A stretch of 64,000 bases of DNA from Borreliella garinii (GCF_001922545.1 NZ_CP018744.1:620001-684000), one strand, 5' to 3'. Positions 19,543 through 30,264 are shown, counted from the first letter of the stretch. Program-made: numbers and translations. Notes: generated from the letters alone by a model not told the origin.

Positions 19543-20486
19543 TACTCTATTCTTCTAATATTATTTATTATTTTATTTTTGTCAATAAGCATGCCATTTA
19601 AAAGGAAATCTGGGTTTATTGCTATGCCATTAATTCTTACTTCGAAGTGTAAATGAGGACCTGTTGAGAGGCCTGTATTTCCGGTATGCCCAACATATTC
19701 GCCGGCACTAACTACTTTATTTTCACTTGTTCCTAATTTTGAGAGGTGAAGGTAAATTGTAAATACACCCGGCAAATGCTGTATTATAAGGGTGTTTCCT
19801 GTTAGTTCTCTATTTTGTGCAAATACAACTTTTCCTTTGCCCGCAGCAAAAATTGGAGTATTTTCTCTTTTAAATGGGGCATAATCAATTCCATTATGCA
19901 TCGTATAATTTGAAATTTTTTTGTTGCCTTGCATGTAAAGCCTTAAATCTCCATATTGGCTTGTTATAATGTATTGATCTTTTATGGGTTTAACTAAAGC
20001 ATCGTAGTGATATATTGTTGTATCTCCAATATTGCCAATAATATTCCATAAAAGCAAAGCTTGTTCTTTTTGTTTTATGGATTTTTTTTGGGTAATAAGT
20101 TTGGCTTTTTCTTTATTAAAACTAATTTTTGTTTTTTTGAAGTTAAATTTTTTTATTTCTATTTCTTTGATATAGCTTTTATTTTTGAATTCTATTTGAA
20201 TTTTTCTTTTCCCCTCTTTTATCATTGGTGTAATGCCTATAAATGCTATGTAGTAAGTTTTACTTCCTACTGTAAATTTGAATGGAGAAGAACTTATGAT
20301 TGGATTTTTATTTATGCTTAAAAGTGACAACTTCTTAAAATTTTCATTACTTGCAAAGTATATGTAATCTCCTTGAAATGCTTCTTTTTTATATTGGACT
20401 TTAGGAATAGTATTTATTATTTCTGAATTTATATTTTCTATTCCTAGAATACAAAATATAAGTAAGGTTTTTTGTATTTTATACAT
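19542..20486 (-). CDS. M23 family peptidoglycan endopeptidase, exported
   Basis: A 314-residue exported metallopeptidase. A signal peptide spans about residues 1-22. A beta-rich N-terminal region with a [14 protein letters not shown] segment comes next, a Lys-rich helix around 105-145, and an M23 domain at about 165-305. Active-site residues are present: HNGID, IYLHL and PHLHFEVR, so it should be active. It overlaps the end of recJ by 8 bases and ends on the rpsU ribosome site. Recalled tag BB0255. Cell-wall remodelling is known for the family; the substrate bond here is unknown. Confidence 0.92.
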   Translation of the reverse strand: MYKIQKTLLIFCILGIENINSEIINTIPKVQYKKEAFQGDYIYFASNENFKKLSLLSINKNPIISSSPFKFTVGSKTYYIAFIGITPMIKEGKRKIQIEFKNKSYIKEIEIKKFNFKKTKISFNKEKAKLITQKKSIKQKEQALLLWNIIGNIGDTTIYHYDALVKPIKDQYIITSQYGDLRLYMQGNKKISNYTMHNGIDYAPFKRENTPIFAAGKGKVVFAQNRELTGNTLIIQHLPGVFTIYLHLSKLGTSENKVVSAGEYVGHTGNTGLSTGPHLHFEVRINGIAINPDFLLNGMLIDKNKIINNIRRIE

Positions 20487-22605
20487 TGATTTGAGCGCTC
20501 TTTTTTATGTCTATAATTTTCAAAATTTTTTCCCTCGGGCAGTAAAAATCTTCATTGATTGTAAAAATGATGTCTAAATATTGATTTTCTTTTATATTTA
20601 ATTCTTCTATTTTTTTTGTTCCGTTAAAAAAAATAGCTTTATAGTAGTCGTTTTGTGATTTAATGCGCATATTTATATGTTTTGAGCTATGATTTTTGTC
20701 AATTGTTTTGAGTTCTTGAAGGTAAACATTTTCCATCATTAATATTGGTTCTCTAAATTCATAGCCATAAGGTTCAAATATTTCTATTGTTTTAAAAAGA
20801 GAATTTTTTGTTAAATTCTTTGGAACAATAGCATCTATTAATATTGACTTGTTTTCATCAGTAGTTTCATATTTAACTTTTGTAGTCGCATATTCTAATT
20901 CTTTAATAAAGTCTTCGAGTAAATTTTCATTCAGCGTAAATCCAGCGGCAGCTTTATGTCCCCCTGAATTTATTATTAAATGAGAAGGTATTGTCGATAT
21001 TAATGCTTTTGAATTGATTTTATTGTTTGATCTAATTGATCCTTTAATAATATTATCTTGCTTTGTTAAAAAAATAGCAACTTTTTGGTAGTAAGCAGAA
21101 AGTCTAGTTGCAAGTCTTGAACTTATTCCTTTTGGGGTGTTTTTATCATAACAAACTATGAATTTATCATTTTTAAAAATAGTATTTTTATTATGAGAAT
21201 TCCAAGCTTTTTCTTCTTTATATTTTCTTAGTTCGTTGATTTTTTTTATTTCTTTAAATTTATTTTCTATTTGATTAATGTCGTCAGCTAGTAAAAAATT
21301 TATTGCAATATCTGCTTTTTCAAGTCTTCCTGTTGAGTTTAGTATTGGTGCAATTTTATATGCGATATCCATTGAAGTTATATTTGGTTTTGTTAATATG
21401 TTTGCATCTTTTAATAGATAATTAATAGACATTCTTTCTCTTAGTGCAATTTCTTTAAGCCCTGCTTTTAGGATTATTCTGTTTTCATTAATAATGGGCA
21501 TATTGTCTGCTATTGTTCCTATTGCAACAAAGCTAAGTCTTTTTAGACATTTTTGGAGCAAATTTTTGTTAGTTTCAAAAATTATGTTGTAAAATATGTA
21601 GTAAAGCTTGTCTTTAATCTCAACTTCTTTATATCTAAAATATTTAGTTGCTTGGATTAAGTCTTTTAATGTTTTTTTTCTAAAATTTGGGTATTTTTTT
21701 ATAAAATTTTCACTAATATCAATTGTGTTAATATTTATGCTTATCCCGAAGTGTTTATTTAATAATTGACCTTGATCTTCTTTGTTAAAGATTACTATGC
21801 ATTTGTTTTGTATAAATTTTTCTAGTTTGTTTAGGTTAATTGAAGGGTCATTTTTGTTATTTAATCTTAGATATTGTTTTAAAATATAGTTTTTTATTTC
21901 TATTGCATTAAGAATAATTTCATTATTTGTTTTTTCTAAAAATAAAAATACAAGGTTTTTAGAATAAAGATCTGTAAAGGACATGCTAAGAGCAAGGCAA
22001 GTTTTAAAACTTACGCAACATCCTGCTATTTCTTTGAATGGATATTTATCATCTTTTAGGTGGGGATTTATAACTATGTTTTCAGTTTTAAAATCTTCGC
22101 TTGGAAGATGGTGATCTGTGATTATTATTTCTATTCCTTTTGAATTTGCATAATTTATTTCTTCAATACTAGAGATACCATTATCAACGGTTATTATTAA
22201 AGAGATTTTTTTTTCTAAAGCCATGTTGATTAATTCTTTTGAAAGTCCATAAAATTCTCCATTTGAAGGTATTTTATAACTTACATTAAGTCCAAAATCT
22301 TTAAGAGTCTCATACATTATTATTGTTGCTGTGATTCCATCAGCATCTTTATCTCCAAAGATTAATATGTTTTCATTCTCTTTAATTGCTTTATTAATTC
22401 TGTTTATAAATTTATCTATATCTTTTAATAAAAATGGATTGTGTAGTAAATTTGTGCTGTCTTCAAGGAAAAATATGAAATCTTCTTCTTTGATTTCTCG
22501 CTTTATGAGCAAAGTTGCTTCAAAGGGATTTATATTATATTGCTTAGCAATGCAAGTTAATTCTTGGATTTGTATATTAGTTTCTTTTTGTTTCCAAATT
22601 TTCAT
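20479..22605 (-). CDS. recJ: Single-stranded-DNA exonuclease RecJ
   Basis: A 5' to 3' single-strand DNA exonuclease of recombination and mismatch repair, with 708 residues. DHH-family motifs are present: DKDADGI near residue 80, DNGIS and TDHHLP. The DHHA1-type motif SGGHKAAAGFTL appears in the second half, and a C-terminal OB-like region closes the protein. It is longer than E. coli RecJ (577) because of an insert of about 150 residues between the DHH motifs and the second part, including a FLEKTNNEIILNAIEI region. It is the first gene of the recJ-M23-rpsU minus-strand run. Confidence 0.93.
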   Translation of the reverse strand: MKIWKQKETNIQIQELTCIAKQYNINPFEATLLIKREIKEEDFIFFLEDSTNLLHNPFLLKDIDKFINRINKAIKENENILIFGDKDADGITATIIMYETLKDFGLNVSYKIPSNGEFYGLSKELINMALEKKISLIITVDNGISSIEEINYANSKGIEIIITDHHLPSEDFKTENIVINPHLKDDKYPFKEIAGCCVSFKTCLALSMSFTDLYSKNLVFLFLEKTNNEIILNAIEIKNYILKQYLRLNNKNDPSINLNKLEKFIQNKCIVIFNKEDQGQLLNKHFGISININTIDISENFIKKYPNFRKKTLKDLIQATKYFRYKEVEIKDKLYYIFYNIIFETNKNLLQKCLKRLSFVAIGTIADNMPIINENRIILKAGLKEIALRERMSINYLLKDANILTKPNITSMDIAYKIAPILNSTGRLEKADIAINFLLADDINQIENKFKEIKKINELRKYKEEKAWNSHNKNTIFKNDKFIVCYDKNTPKGISSRLATRLSAYYQKVAIFLTKQDNIIKGSIRSNNKINSKALISTIPSHLIINSGGHKAAAGFTLNENLLEDFIKELEYATTKVKYETTDENKSILIDAIVPKNLTKNSLFKTIEIFEPYGYEFREPILMMENVYLQELKTIDKNHSSKHINMRIKSQNDYYKAIFFNGTKKIEELNIKENQYLDIIFTINEDFYCPREKILKIIDIKKSAQINV

Positions 22606-22781
22606 TTACTTCTCTAGAATTTCTTTTTTAATTAATTTTAAGTAGTGGGCATTATGTTTATTAAATGGTACATTTTTAGTGGGCTATGATTTTTATCATA
22701 ATTTAAATTTATGTTCATAATTTTAACTGTGCAAATTCTCATTTTATTATTTTATAATAAAAAAAAATATTATTAAATGAA

Positions 22782-22810
22782 TTTTCATAAAATATTTGTT
22801 TTGTTATAAT
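22782..22810 (+). promoter_or_regulatory. Candidate lon promoter
   Basis: TTTTCA at 22782-22787 and TATAAT at 22805-22810 are 17 bases apart, with an extended -10 TG one base before the -10 box. The expected start near 22817 would put the AGGAG ribosome site at the very 5' end of the mRNA. The rest of the 228-base recJ-lon gap shows only a short palindrome (tatgat/atcata). Confidence 0.5.
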
Positions 22811-22833
22811 TAGCTTAGGAGATTTCAAATTTT

Positions 22834-25254
22834 ATGGATGAATTTAAAAAAGCTAGGTTAGTAGATAAAAAAAAAGAAAAAACCGCAACTGGAATTCTAC
22901 CGCATTCTAATAAGCCCGCAAGAGTACCTTTAATAGCGGTTCCTTCTCATCCAGTTTTTCCAGGGATGTTTATTCCGATTGTTATAATTTCTGATTCTGA
23001 TATGAAAGCAATCGATTATGCTATGAAAGGTAATGGAATCATTGCTTTATTTGTTTTGAATGATAAATTTTTAGGGAAAAATAATAATAATGCTCAACAG
23101 AAATTAATTATTGATTATAGTAAAGATATTTATTCTGTTGGAGTTACTGCAAAGGTAATAAAAAAAATTAATCTTCCAGATGGTGGCTACAACATATTCG
23201 TTTCAACTTTTGATAGGATTAAATTTGTTAAACTTGTTCTTAATGAGAAATTTCCTATAATTGAGATTGACTACTTAAAGCAAATTCCAGTTAGAAAAGA
23301 TGATATTCAATCAAAGGCAGTTTACAGTAGTATTTTGCTTAGAACTAAAGAGATATTTTCACATAGAAAAATGCCGGAAGTTCAATTAAATATGGTTAAT
23401 ATTGAGGATAAGGGCAAATTATGTGATATTGTGGCCAGTACCATTTCCTCCTCAAAAAATGATCATCAAATAGTTCTTGAAACTTTGAGTGTAAAAGATA
23501 GGCTAAAAAAAGTTTTAGAGCTAATTTATGAAGAGCTTAATTTAATTGAAATCCAAAATAAAATTGCTAAGGGGATTCAAGAGAGATTAGAGAAACAACA
23601 AAAAGAGTTTTTTTTAAAAGAACAGCTTAAAGCTATTAAAGCTGAACTTGGTATAGGCGATAAAAAAAACAGCGATTTCGAAAAGCTTAAAACTAAGCTA
23701 AAGGCTTTGGAGTTGAAAGGAGAGCCTTTAGAGGTAGTTGAAAAAGAGTTAGAAAAATTTTCACTTCTTGAGACAAGTTCGGCTGAATATATTGTTATTA
23801 GAAATTATCTTGAGCTTATTACTGAGCTTCCTTGGCGAGATTTGAAAATTAATTTTGATAAATTAGATTTGCAAAAATCTAAAAAAATTTTAGATAAAAC
23901 TCATTATGGAATGACGGAGGTTAAGGATAGAATTATTGAATATATTTCTGTTCTTAAATTAAGAAAGACTCAAAAAGGGGCTATTATTCTTTTAGTAGGG
24001 CCTCCTGGCGTGGGGAAAACTTCTATTGGGGCAGCTGTTGCAAAAGTTTTGCGCACTAAGTTTTTTAGATTTTCTGTTGGTGGAATGCGGGATGAATCAG
24101 AGATTAAAGGGCACAGAAGAACTTATGTTGGGGCTCTGCCGGGCAAAATTATTCAAGGCTTAAGAATTACTAAGACAAATTCTCCTGTTTTTTTAATTGA
24201 TGAGGTGGATAAAATTTCTGCTTCAAATTATGGGGATCCTTTTTCAGTTCTTCTTGAAGTTTTAGATCCCGAGCAGAATGTTAAATTTAGAGATCATTAT
24301 CTTGATCTTCCTTTTGATATTTCGAATGTATTTTTTATTTTAACTGCCAATTCTGTTGAAACAATACCAAGACCTTTGTTAAATAGAATGGAGGTTATTG
24401 AAGTTTCTGGATATGTTGATAACGAAAAAATAGAGATTGCAAGAAAGTATTTAATTCCTAAAGTTTTAAGTGAAAACGGAGTTGATAAAGATTCTTTAAA
24501 ATTTCAAAGTTCAGCTCTTGTTCAAATTGCTCAAGAGTATGCAAGAGATAATGGGGTAAGAAATTTTGAAAAATATTTAAACAAAATTGTACGAAAAGTT
24601 GCAAGAAAGCTTATTGAGAATACTGAGGTCAAATCCTATCAAATTTCTAATGATAATCTAGAAGAATATGTTGGTGTACCTGTTTTTAGAAAGGAAAGCA
24701 TGCCCAATGCTATGTATTCTGGGATGGTAATGGGTCTTGCTTGGACAAATTATGGAGGTTCGACCTTAATAATTGAGACTGTAAAGACAGAGTCCAAGGT
24801 AGGTGGAATTAAATTGACAGGTAGGCTTGGAGACGTAATGAAGGAATCTGCTAATATTGCCTATACTTATGTTAATAGTATTAAAGGAGATCTAAGTATT
24901 AGCAAATCCTTTTTTGAAAAAAATATTATTCATTTACATATTCCAGAAGGAGCTACCCCAAAAGATGGGCCTTCTGCAGGAATTACAATAGCTAGTGCTT
25001 TTATTTCTCTTGCTCTTAATAAGGTTGTTAGACCCCATTTGGCTATGACAGGAGAGCTTTCTCTTACTGGGAATGTAATGATGATAGGAGGTCTTAGAGA
25101 AAAAATAATTGCAGCAAAGCGTAGTGGCGTGGAGCACATTATTGTTCCTAAGGCAAATAGAGTTGATTTAGAAGAGATTCCTATTAACATTAAGAGCGGT
25201 ATTAATTTTTATCTTGTAGATAATATGCTCGAGGTCATTAAATTATTGTTTTAA
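22834..25254 (+). CDS. lon: ATP-dependent protease Lon
   Basis: An AAA+ serine protease of 806 residues that degrades misfolded and regulatory proteins. Domains in order: LonN substrate domain (about 30-230), AAA+ ATPase with Walker A GPPGVGKTS and sensor regions, then the S16 protease domain with the catalytic serine in KDGPSAGIT and catalytic lysine in REKIIAAKRSG. Borrelia has two Lon genes; this corresponds to what I recall as lon-1 (BB0253). The AGGAG lies 12 bases before ATG, farther than usual. The 3' end overlaps the convergent RND gene by four bases. Confidence 0.97.
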   Translation: MDEFKKARLVDKKKEKTATGILPHSNKPARVPLIAVPSHPVFPGMFIPIVIISDSDMKAIDYAMKGNGIIALFVLNDKFLGKNNNNAQQKLIIDYSKDIYSVGVTAKVIKKINLPDGGYNIFVSTFDRIKFVKLVLNEKFPIIEIDYLKQIPVRKDDIQSKAVYSSILLRTKEIFSHRKMPEVQLNMVNIEDKGKLCDIVASTISSSKNDHQIVLETLSVKDRLKKVLELIYEELNLIEIQNKIAKGIQERLEKQQKEFFLKEQLKAIKAELGIGDKKNSDFEKLKTKLKALELKGEPLEVVEKELEKFSLLETSSAEYIVIRNYLELITELPWRDLKINFDKLDLQKSKKILDKTHYGMTEVKDRIIEYISVLKLRKTQKGAIILLVGPPGVGKTSIGAAVAKVLRTKFFRFSVGGMRDESEIKGHRRTYVGALPGKIIQGLRITKTNSPVFLIDEVDKISASNYGDPFSVLLEVLDPEQNVKFRDHYLDLPFDISNVFFILTANSVETIPRPLLNRMEVIEVSGYVDNEKIEIARKYLIPKVLSENGVDKDSLKFQSSALVQIAQEYARDNGVRNFEKYLNKIVRKVARKLIENTEVKSYQISNDNLEEYVGVPVFRKESMPNAMYSGMVMGLAWTNYGGSTLIIETVKTESKVGGIKLTGRLGDVMKESANIAYTYVNSIKGDLSISKSFFEKNIIHLHIPEGATPKDGPSAGITIASAFISLALNKVVRPHLAMTGELSLTGNVMMIGGLREKIIAAKRSGVEHIIVPKANRVDLEEIPINIKSGINFYLVDNMLEVIKLLF

Positions 25255-27551
25255 TTTTTTAAATTGTTATTTAAGGCTAGATTAACTCTAACTCTAGGTT
25301 TAAATAAATAAATTAATAATGGAAGAAGTGTTAGCGATGCAAGGGATGTCGTTAGCATTGTAAAAGCAATTATTGCCCCAAGAGTTGATATTATTTTATA
25401 TGCTGAAAATGTTAAGGTTAAAAAACCTATTCCAACAGAAATGGAATTTGCGAATATTCCATTAAATACGCTGGGTATTGATTCAAGTAGTGCATTTTTG
25501 TAGATTTGACTTTTTTGGTATTTTAAAATAAACGTGTTAAAAAAATGAATTGAATAATCTACTCCGACTCCCATGCTTACAGATGCAATTGTTGCTGTTG
25601 CAGGGTTTAAAGTTATCCCAAATAATCTCATTACAGCAAAGTTTAGAAACACTGACCATGCCACTGGGATTGCAATAATTATTCCAGTTTTTATAGATTT
25701 AAAGAAAAACATAAGCAGCAGTGTTATTGATCCAAGAGTTGTTATAATGTTCATAACCTGCTCTCTTACCATTGTTTTAGCTATTAACACCTTATCATAT
25801 ACTCCTGAGAAATGATATTTATTATTTCTCATATGTTCATTAATTGTTTCAATAGCATATTTTTCAAATTTTTTTATTCCTTCGGTTGAGTTGTCTTCAA
25901 TTCTTACCATGATAGATATTAATGACCAATCATCATTAATATACATTTTTTTATTGTCTTTAGTCCAATCGCTTTTATCTATCAAATTTATTAGTTTGTT
26001 TAGTATAATTTTGCTTTCGGGTAGTTTATACTCTAGCGGGGATTCTTTTTTAATTTTAAAATTTGTAAATTTTAAAATTCCATTAATAGAGCTTGATTGA
26101 GTTTTTGCAGAAAATGCATCAAGTTTGTCTGTAATTAAATCTAAGGTTTGCATTGCTTTAGCATTTTTAAATTCACCGGGTTTGCCTTCAAGTTCTATTT
26201 TGAAAATCGATATTCCCCCCATTTCTTTTTGCATTAGGTTTAATGTTTTTTTTACACTTGTGCTTTCTTTAAAGTAATCTTTTTCATCAAAATTGATTTC
26301 TATTTTTAAAAGACCCGCAATAGAAATTCCCAGTATGATGATGACTACTATAGAGGATATATATTTTCTTTTTAATATAGACTTTGTTATTTGTGTATTT
26401 AGTTTGGCAAGTTTTTCAAGGAAAAATATTCTATGTGGTTTATTTTCTTTTTGTTTTTCAAGAGACTTTTTTTTTGTAAATGGGATTAATGTTATTATTC
26501 CAGGTAAAACGGTTAATGAGATCGCCATTGAGATAATTACTCCAATTGACATGAATATACCCATTGTTTTGTAAGCATTAATTGAAGAGGTTGTAAGAGA
26601 TAAAAATCCAAATGCAGTTGTAAGGGATGTTAGAAGTATTGGTGTTTTAAGTTTTTTAATTGTTATTTTTATTGATTCTTTTGAGAGTTGTTCTTTTTTT
26701 ATTAATTTAAATATTCCATTTATTATATGTACGGCATTAGCACATCCGATTGAAATGAGTAAAACAATCATTGAAGTTTCTGGCACTGTAATGGGGGAGT
26801 TTACAAGTCCTTTAATTCCAAAAGTCCAAATCAATGATAATAATGCAATAAAAATGGGAATTAATGCCCCCATTAGATTTTTTATAATAAAATAAAGTGA
26901 AATTATTACTACAAAAGTAGCAAGAGGTCCTAAAATCTTGAAGTCTTCAACCATGTAGTTTAAGATTTTTTCTCTTACTATTAAATCTCCTGTAAGATAC
27001 AACTTTAGATCGTCTGTTTCATATTTTTTTATTGTTTCCTCCATCTCATCAAGTTCAGTTTTTAAATTTCTACTGAAGTTAATTTTGTCACTTTCTGATG
27101 GGATTATTATGAAATATATTAAATTTTCTGAGTTGCCTAAAAATGTGTTTTTTACGAATGGAGTTGACTTTATTTTATTTTTTATTTCTTCTATGTCTTT
27201 ATCTGTGTAAATTTCTTTTTTAAATTGCGGAAAATAAGAAAATATGCTTGTTACGGCATTTGGAGATACTTTTAAAATTTTAGTTATTTCATTGATTACA
27301 CTGTTTATTGTTTCAAAATTTTTTTTATTGAAAATATTTTTTTTATCTTGAAATATTACTATTGTAGATAAAAGTGAATTACTTTTATCAATGTCTATTA
27401 AGCTTTCAGTTTCTTTAGTCTTGGGGATAAGTTTTAAGATGTTTGCATCGAATTTAAGATTTTTTAAAAAAAATCCTAAAAAAATAGTAATTAATATAAA
27501 TATTGTGAATATAATTTCCTTATATCTAATGCTTAGACTTTCAAAGTCCAT
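25251..27551 (-). CDS. RND superfamily transporter (MMPL/HAE3-like)
   Basis: A 766-residue membrane protein with duplicated halves. Each half has one helix, a large periplasmic loop, then a block of five to six helices (about 200-350 and 600-745). Motif-like stretches such as SIGCANAVHIINGI and SMGVGVDYSIHFFNTF in the fourth helix of each half are typical of RND/MMPL proteins. The second carries the Asp expected for proton coupling; the first has Ala-Asn. The family moves lipids, hopanoids or drugs; the substrate here is unknown. It lies 14 bases after leuS and may be co-transcribed with it. Recalled tag BB0252. Confidence 0.88.
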   Translation of the reverse strand: MDFESLSIRYKEIIFTIFILITIFLGFFLKNLKFDANILKLIPKTKETESLIDIDKSNSLLSTIVIFQDKKNIFNKKNFETINSVINEITKILKVSPNAVTSIFSYFPQFKKEIYTDKDIEEIKNKIKSTPFVKNTFLGNSENLIYFIIIPSESDKINFSRNLKTELDEMEETIKKYETDDLKLYLTGDLIVREKILNYMVEDFKILGPLATFVVIISLYFIIKNLMGALIPIFIALLSLIWTFGIKGLVNSPITVPETSMIVLLISIGCANAVHIINGIFKLIKKEQLSKESIKITIKKLKTPILLTSLTTAFGFLSLTTSSINAYKTMGIFMSIGVIISMAISLTVLPGIITLIPFTKKKSLEKQKENKPHRIFFLEKLAKLNTQITKSILKRKYISSIVVIIILGISIAGLLKIEINFDEKDYFKESTSVKKTLNLMQKEMGGISIFKIELEGKPGEFKNAKAMQTLDLITDKLDAFSAKTQSSSINGILKFTNFKIKKESPLEYKLPESKIILNKLINLIDKSDWTKDNKKMYINDDWSLISIMVRIEDNSTEGIKKFEKYAIETINEHMRNNKYHFSGVYDKVLIAKTMVREQVMNIITTLGSITLLLMFFFKSIKTGIIIAIPVAWSVFLNFAVMRLFGITLNPATATIASVSMGVGVDYSIHFFNTFILKYQKSQIYKNALLESIPSVFNGIFANSISVGIGFLTLTFSAYKIISTLGAIIAFTMLTTSLASLTLLPLLIYLFKPRVRVNLALNNNLKN

Positions 27552-27565
27552 ATAATGCCTCTTTT

Positions 27566-30088
27566 TTACTTTATCACTATGTTGACAAGCTTGTTTTTAA
27601 TTGCAATTATTTTTACAATTTTTTTATTTAATAAGTTTGCTTTTATTTTGCTATTTCTCATTGCTATTTCTTTTAGCTCTTCTTCATCTGTCTCTTTGCT
27701 TAGTAAAATTTTGTCTTTTATTTTTCCATTTATTTGTAAGACAATTTCTTTTGCGTCTTTAATAATAAGGTTTTCATCGAATTCTGGCCATTTTGAATTT
27801 TTAAATAAACTGGGAGTTTCTCCAATATATTCCCATAACTCTTCTGCTAAATGGGGTGCATAAGGGGATAAAATAATGATGAATGGTTTAAATATATTTA
27901 AATAATTTTTTTCATACTTTAGAAGCTCATTTACAAATATCATCATCGCTGAGATTGCTGTATTGAAATTTAGTTTTTCTGTATCTTCTGTGACCTTTTT
28001 TATCGCTTTATGCAGTTGAGATATTATTTCTTTTGGAGGATTATCTTGTGATAGTTCTTTTTCTCTCAAGTTCCAAATTTTGTTTAAAAATCGAAAAACG
28101 CCAATAATACCTTTAGTGTTCCAAGGTTTAGAATCTGTTAGTGGACCCATAAACATTTCATAAATTCTTATTGAGTCTGCTCCAAATTCTTTAATAATGT
28201 CGTCTGGATTTATTACATTTTTTAAGGATTTTGACATCTTAGCAATTACTTGGGTTACTTCTTTATTATCCCTTTTGTCAAAAAATTTATTGTCTTTTTC
28301 TATAACCTGGTCATTAGGTATTAAAATCCCATTTTCTTTTTGATAAGAAAATGCGGTTATTATGCCTTGATTTATTAGCTTTTTAAAAGGTTCTTTGGTA
28401 TTTACATATCCTAGATCATAAAGAACCTTGTGCCAAAACCTTGAGTAAAGTAGGTGTAATACCGTATGTTCAGCTCCACCTATGTATAGATCAACTGGCA
28501 TCCAATATTCAATTTTTTTTTTACTTGCAAATTCTTTTGGGTTTTTAGGGTCGAGGTATCTTAAATAATACCAACAAGAGCCTGCCCATTGAGGCATTGT
28601 GTTTGTTTCTCTTGTAAATCCTGTATCTTTTAGGTTTACCCAATCTTTAATCCTTGATAAAGGAGATTCTCCTGTTCTAGAAGGCTTATAGTTTGCAGTT
28701 TCTGGAAGCTTTAAGGGAAGATCATTTTTTTCTAAAGGTATTGCATTTCCAAGCTTATCAAACAAAATGGGTATAGGCTCTCCCCAGTATCTTTGTCTTG
28801 AAAAAATCCAATCTCTAAGCTTGTAGGTAACTTTTTCTTTTCCTTTTTTATTTTTAATAAGCCATTTTATTACTTTATCTTTTACTTCAGAATTTTTAAG
28901 ATTATTAAATTCATTAGGAGAATTTATTGAAATTCCATCATCAATAAATGCTTTTTCTAATATTTCATTTTTTCCCGATTTTGATATTACAGGCAAAATT
29001 TTTAATTTATACTTTTTAGCAAATTGAAAGTCTCTCTCATCGTGGGCTGGAACACCCATTACAGCTCCACTACCATAAGTTCCTAATACGTAGCTTCCAA
29101 CCCAAATTGGAATTTTTTCATTTGTTATTGGATGAAATGCATAAGATCCTGTAAAAACGCCTGATTTATCTTTTTCAAGAGAGGTTCTCTTAAGATCACT
29201 TTTTAGTTCTTCGCGTTTTACATATTTTAAGACATTTCTTTTAAAGTTGTTTTTTGTTATTTTCTCTATTAGTTTGTTTTCTGGTGCGATTACTAAATAT
29301 GTGATACCAAAGATTGTGTCTGGCCTTGTTGTAAAGACTGTGATTTTATCATTGTGGCCTTCAATTTCAAAGTCGATTTCAACCCCTATTGATTTTCCAA
29401 TCCAATTTCGCTGCATTTCTTTTACAGATTCAGGCCATTCTAATTCTTCAAGGTCGTTTAACAATCTTTCAGCATACTTTGTGATTTTTAAAACCCACTG
29501 TCTTAAATATTTTTTTTCGACATTGTGAAATCCTCTCTCGGATTTTGGTCCGTCTGGAGTTTGAATAATCTCTTCATTTGCCAATACTGTTCCAAGTTCA
29601 GGACAGTACCATACAGGCATTTCTTTTGCATAGGCCAGACCTTTTTTATATAATTCCAAAAAAATCCATTGTGTCCATTTATAGTAATTCTCGTCATGTG
29701 TTCTGATTTCTCGATCCCAATCGTAGGCAAATCCCAAAGCTTTTATTTGTTTTTTAAACTTATTAATATTTTCTTCTGTACTTTTTTGGGGATGAGTTCC
29801 TGTTTGTATTGCATAATTTTCAGCAGGCAGTCCAAAACTATCAAATCCTATTGGATGAAGTACGTGAAATCCATTTAAAAGCTTGTATCTTCCAAATATG
29901 TCGGTAGCTGTGTATCCTTCTGGATGGCCAACATGAAGTCCGTTGGCAGAAGGATAAGGGAACATGTCAAGTATGTATAATCTTTTTTCTTTAGGAATGT
30001 TTGGATCTTCTTTTACTTTGTATGTTTTATTATTATCCCAAAATTCTTGCCATTTTTTTTCAATTTTTATGAATTCGTATTTAGACAT
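27566..30088 (-). CDS. leuS: Leucyl-tRNA synthetase
   Basis: Class I aminoacyl-tRNA synthetase of 840 residues that charges tRNA-Leu. The HIGH-type motif is HVGHPEGYTATD near residue 50. The CP1 editing domain (about 220-410) has TTRPDTIFGITYLV and DERDFQFAKKY, and the catalytic loop is KMSKSLKNVINPDD. The length is normal. A tRNA-Leu gene lies upstream on the same strand, 92 bases from the start. Confidence 0.98.
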   Translation of the reverse strand: MSKYEFIKIEKKWQEFWDNNKTYKVKEDPNIPKEKRLYILDMFPYPSANGLHVGHPEGYTATDIFGRYKLLNGFHVLHPIGFDSFGLPAENYAIQTGTHPQKSTEENINKFKKQIKALGFAYDWDREIRTHDENYYKWTQWIFLELYKKGLAYAKEMPVWYCPELGTVLANEEIIQTPDGPKSERGFHNVEKKYLRQWVLKITKYAERLLNDLEELEWPESVKEMQRNWIGKSIGVEIDFEIEGHNDKITVFTTRPDTIFGITYLVIAPENKLIEKITKNNFKRNVLKYVKREELKSDLKRTSLEKDKSGVFTGSYAFHPITNEKIPIWVGSYVLGTYGSGAVMGVPAHDERDFQFAKKYKLKILPVISKSGKNEILEKAFIDDGISINSPNEFNNLKNSEVKDKVIKWLIKNKKGKEKVTYKLRDWIFSRQRYWGEPIPILFDKLGNAIPLEKNDLPLKLPETANYKPSRTGESPLSRIKDWVNLKDTGFTRETNTMPQWAGSCWYYLRYLDPKNPKEFASKKKIEYWMPVDLYIGGAEHTVLHLLYSRFWHKVLYDLGYVNTKEPFKKLINQGIITAFSYQKENGILIPNDQVIEKDNKFFDKRDNKEVTQVIAKMSKSLKNVINPDDIIKEFGADSIRIYEMFMGPLTDSKPWNTKGIIGVFRFLNKIWNLREKELSQDNPPKEIISQLHKAIKKVTEDTEKLNFNTAISAMMIFVNELLKYEKNYLNIFKPFIIILSPYAPHLAEELWEYIGETPSLFKNSKWPEFDENLIIKDAKEIVLQINGKIKDKILLSKETDEEELKEIAMRNSKIKANLLNKKIVKIIAIKNKLVNIVIK

Positions 30089-30180
30089 TTGTCCTCTTGA
30101 AAATTAATCTATAATTTATTCTCTAGCATCCTTTTAGATCACATTTGTGTTTATTTTAATAAGCTACTTAACAATTTTGA

Positions 30181-30264
30181 TGCTGTGAACTGGACTTGAA
30201 CCAGCATGGGCTTACGCCCACTAGCCCCTCAAGCTAGCGTGTCTACCACTTCCACCATCACAGC
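30181..30264 (-). tRNA. tRNA-Leu (anticodon GAG)
   Basis: The minus strand folds as a class II tRNA. The acceptor stem GCTGTGA pairs with TCACAGC, with discriminator A. The anticodon stem CTAGC/GCTAG encloses the loop TTGAGGG with anticodon GAG. A long variable arm (GTGGGCGTAAGCCCA) and a T arm with GGTTCAAGTCC follow. The length is 84 bases. The 3' CCA is not encoded, so it must be added enzymatically. It reads leucine codons CUC and CUU. Confidence 0.96.

Noticed and set aside
29503..29878. Short frames on both strands within leuS
   Set aside because: They are overlapped by the conserved LeuRS reading frame and lack start signals.
30105..30180. T-box-like leader between tRNA-Leu and leuS
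   Set aside because: No stem I, T-box consensus or terminator hairpin could be made out in this short gap.
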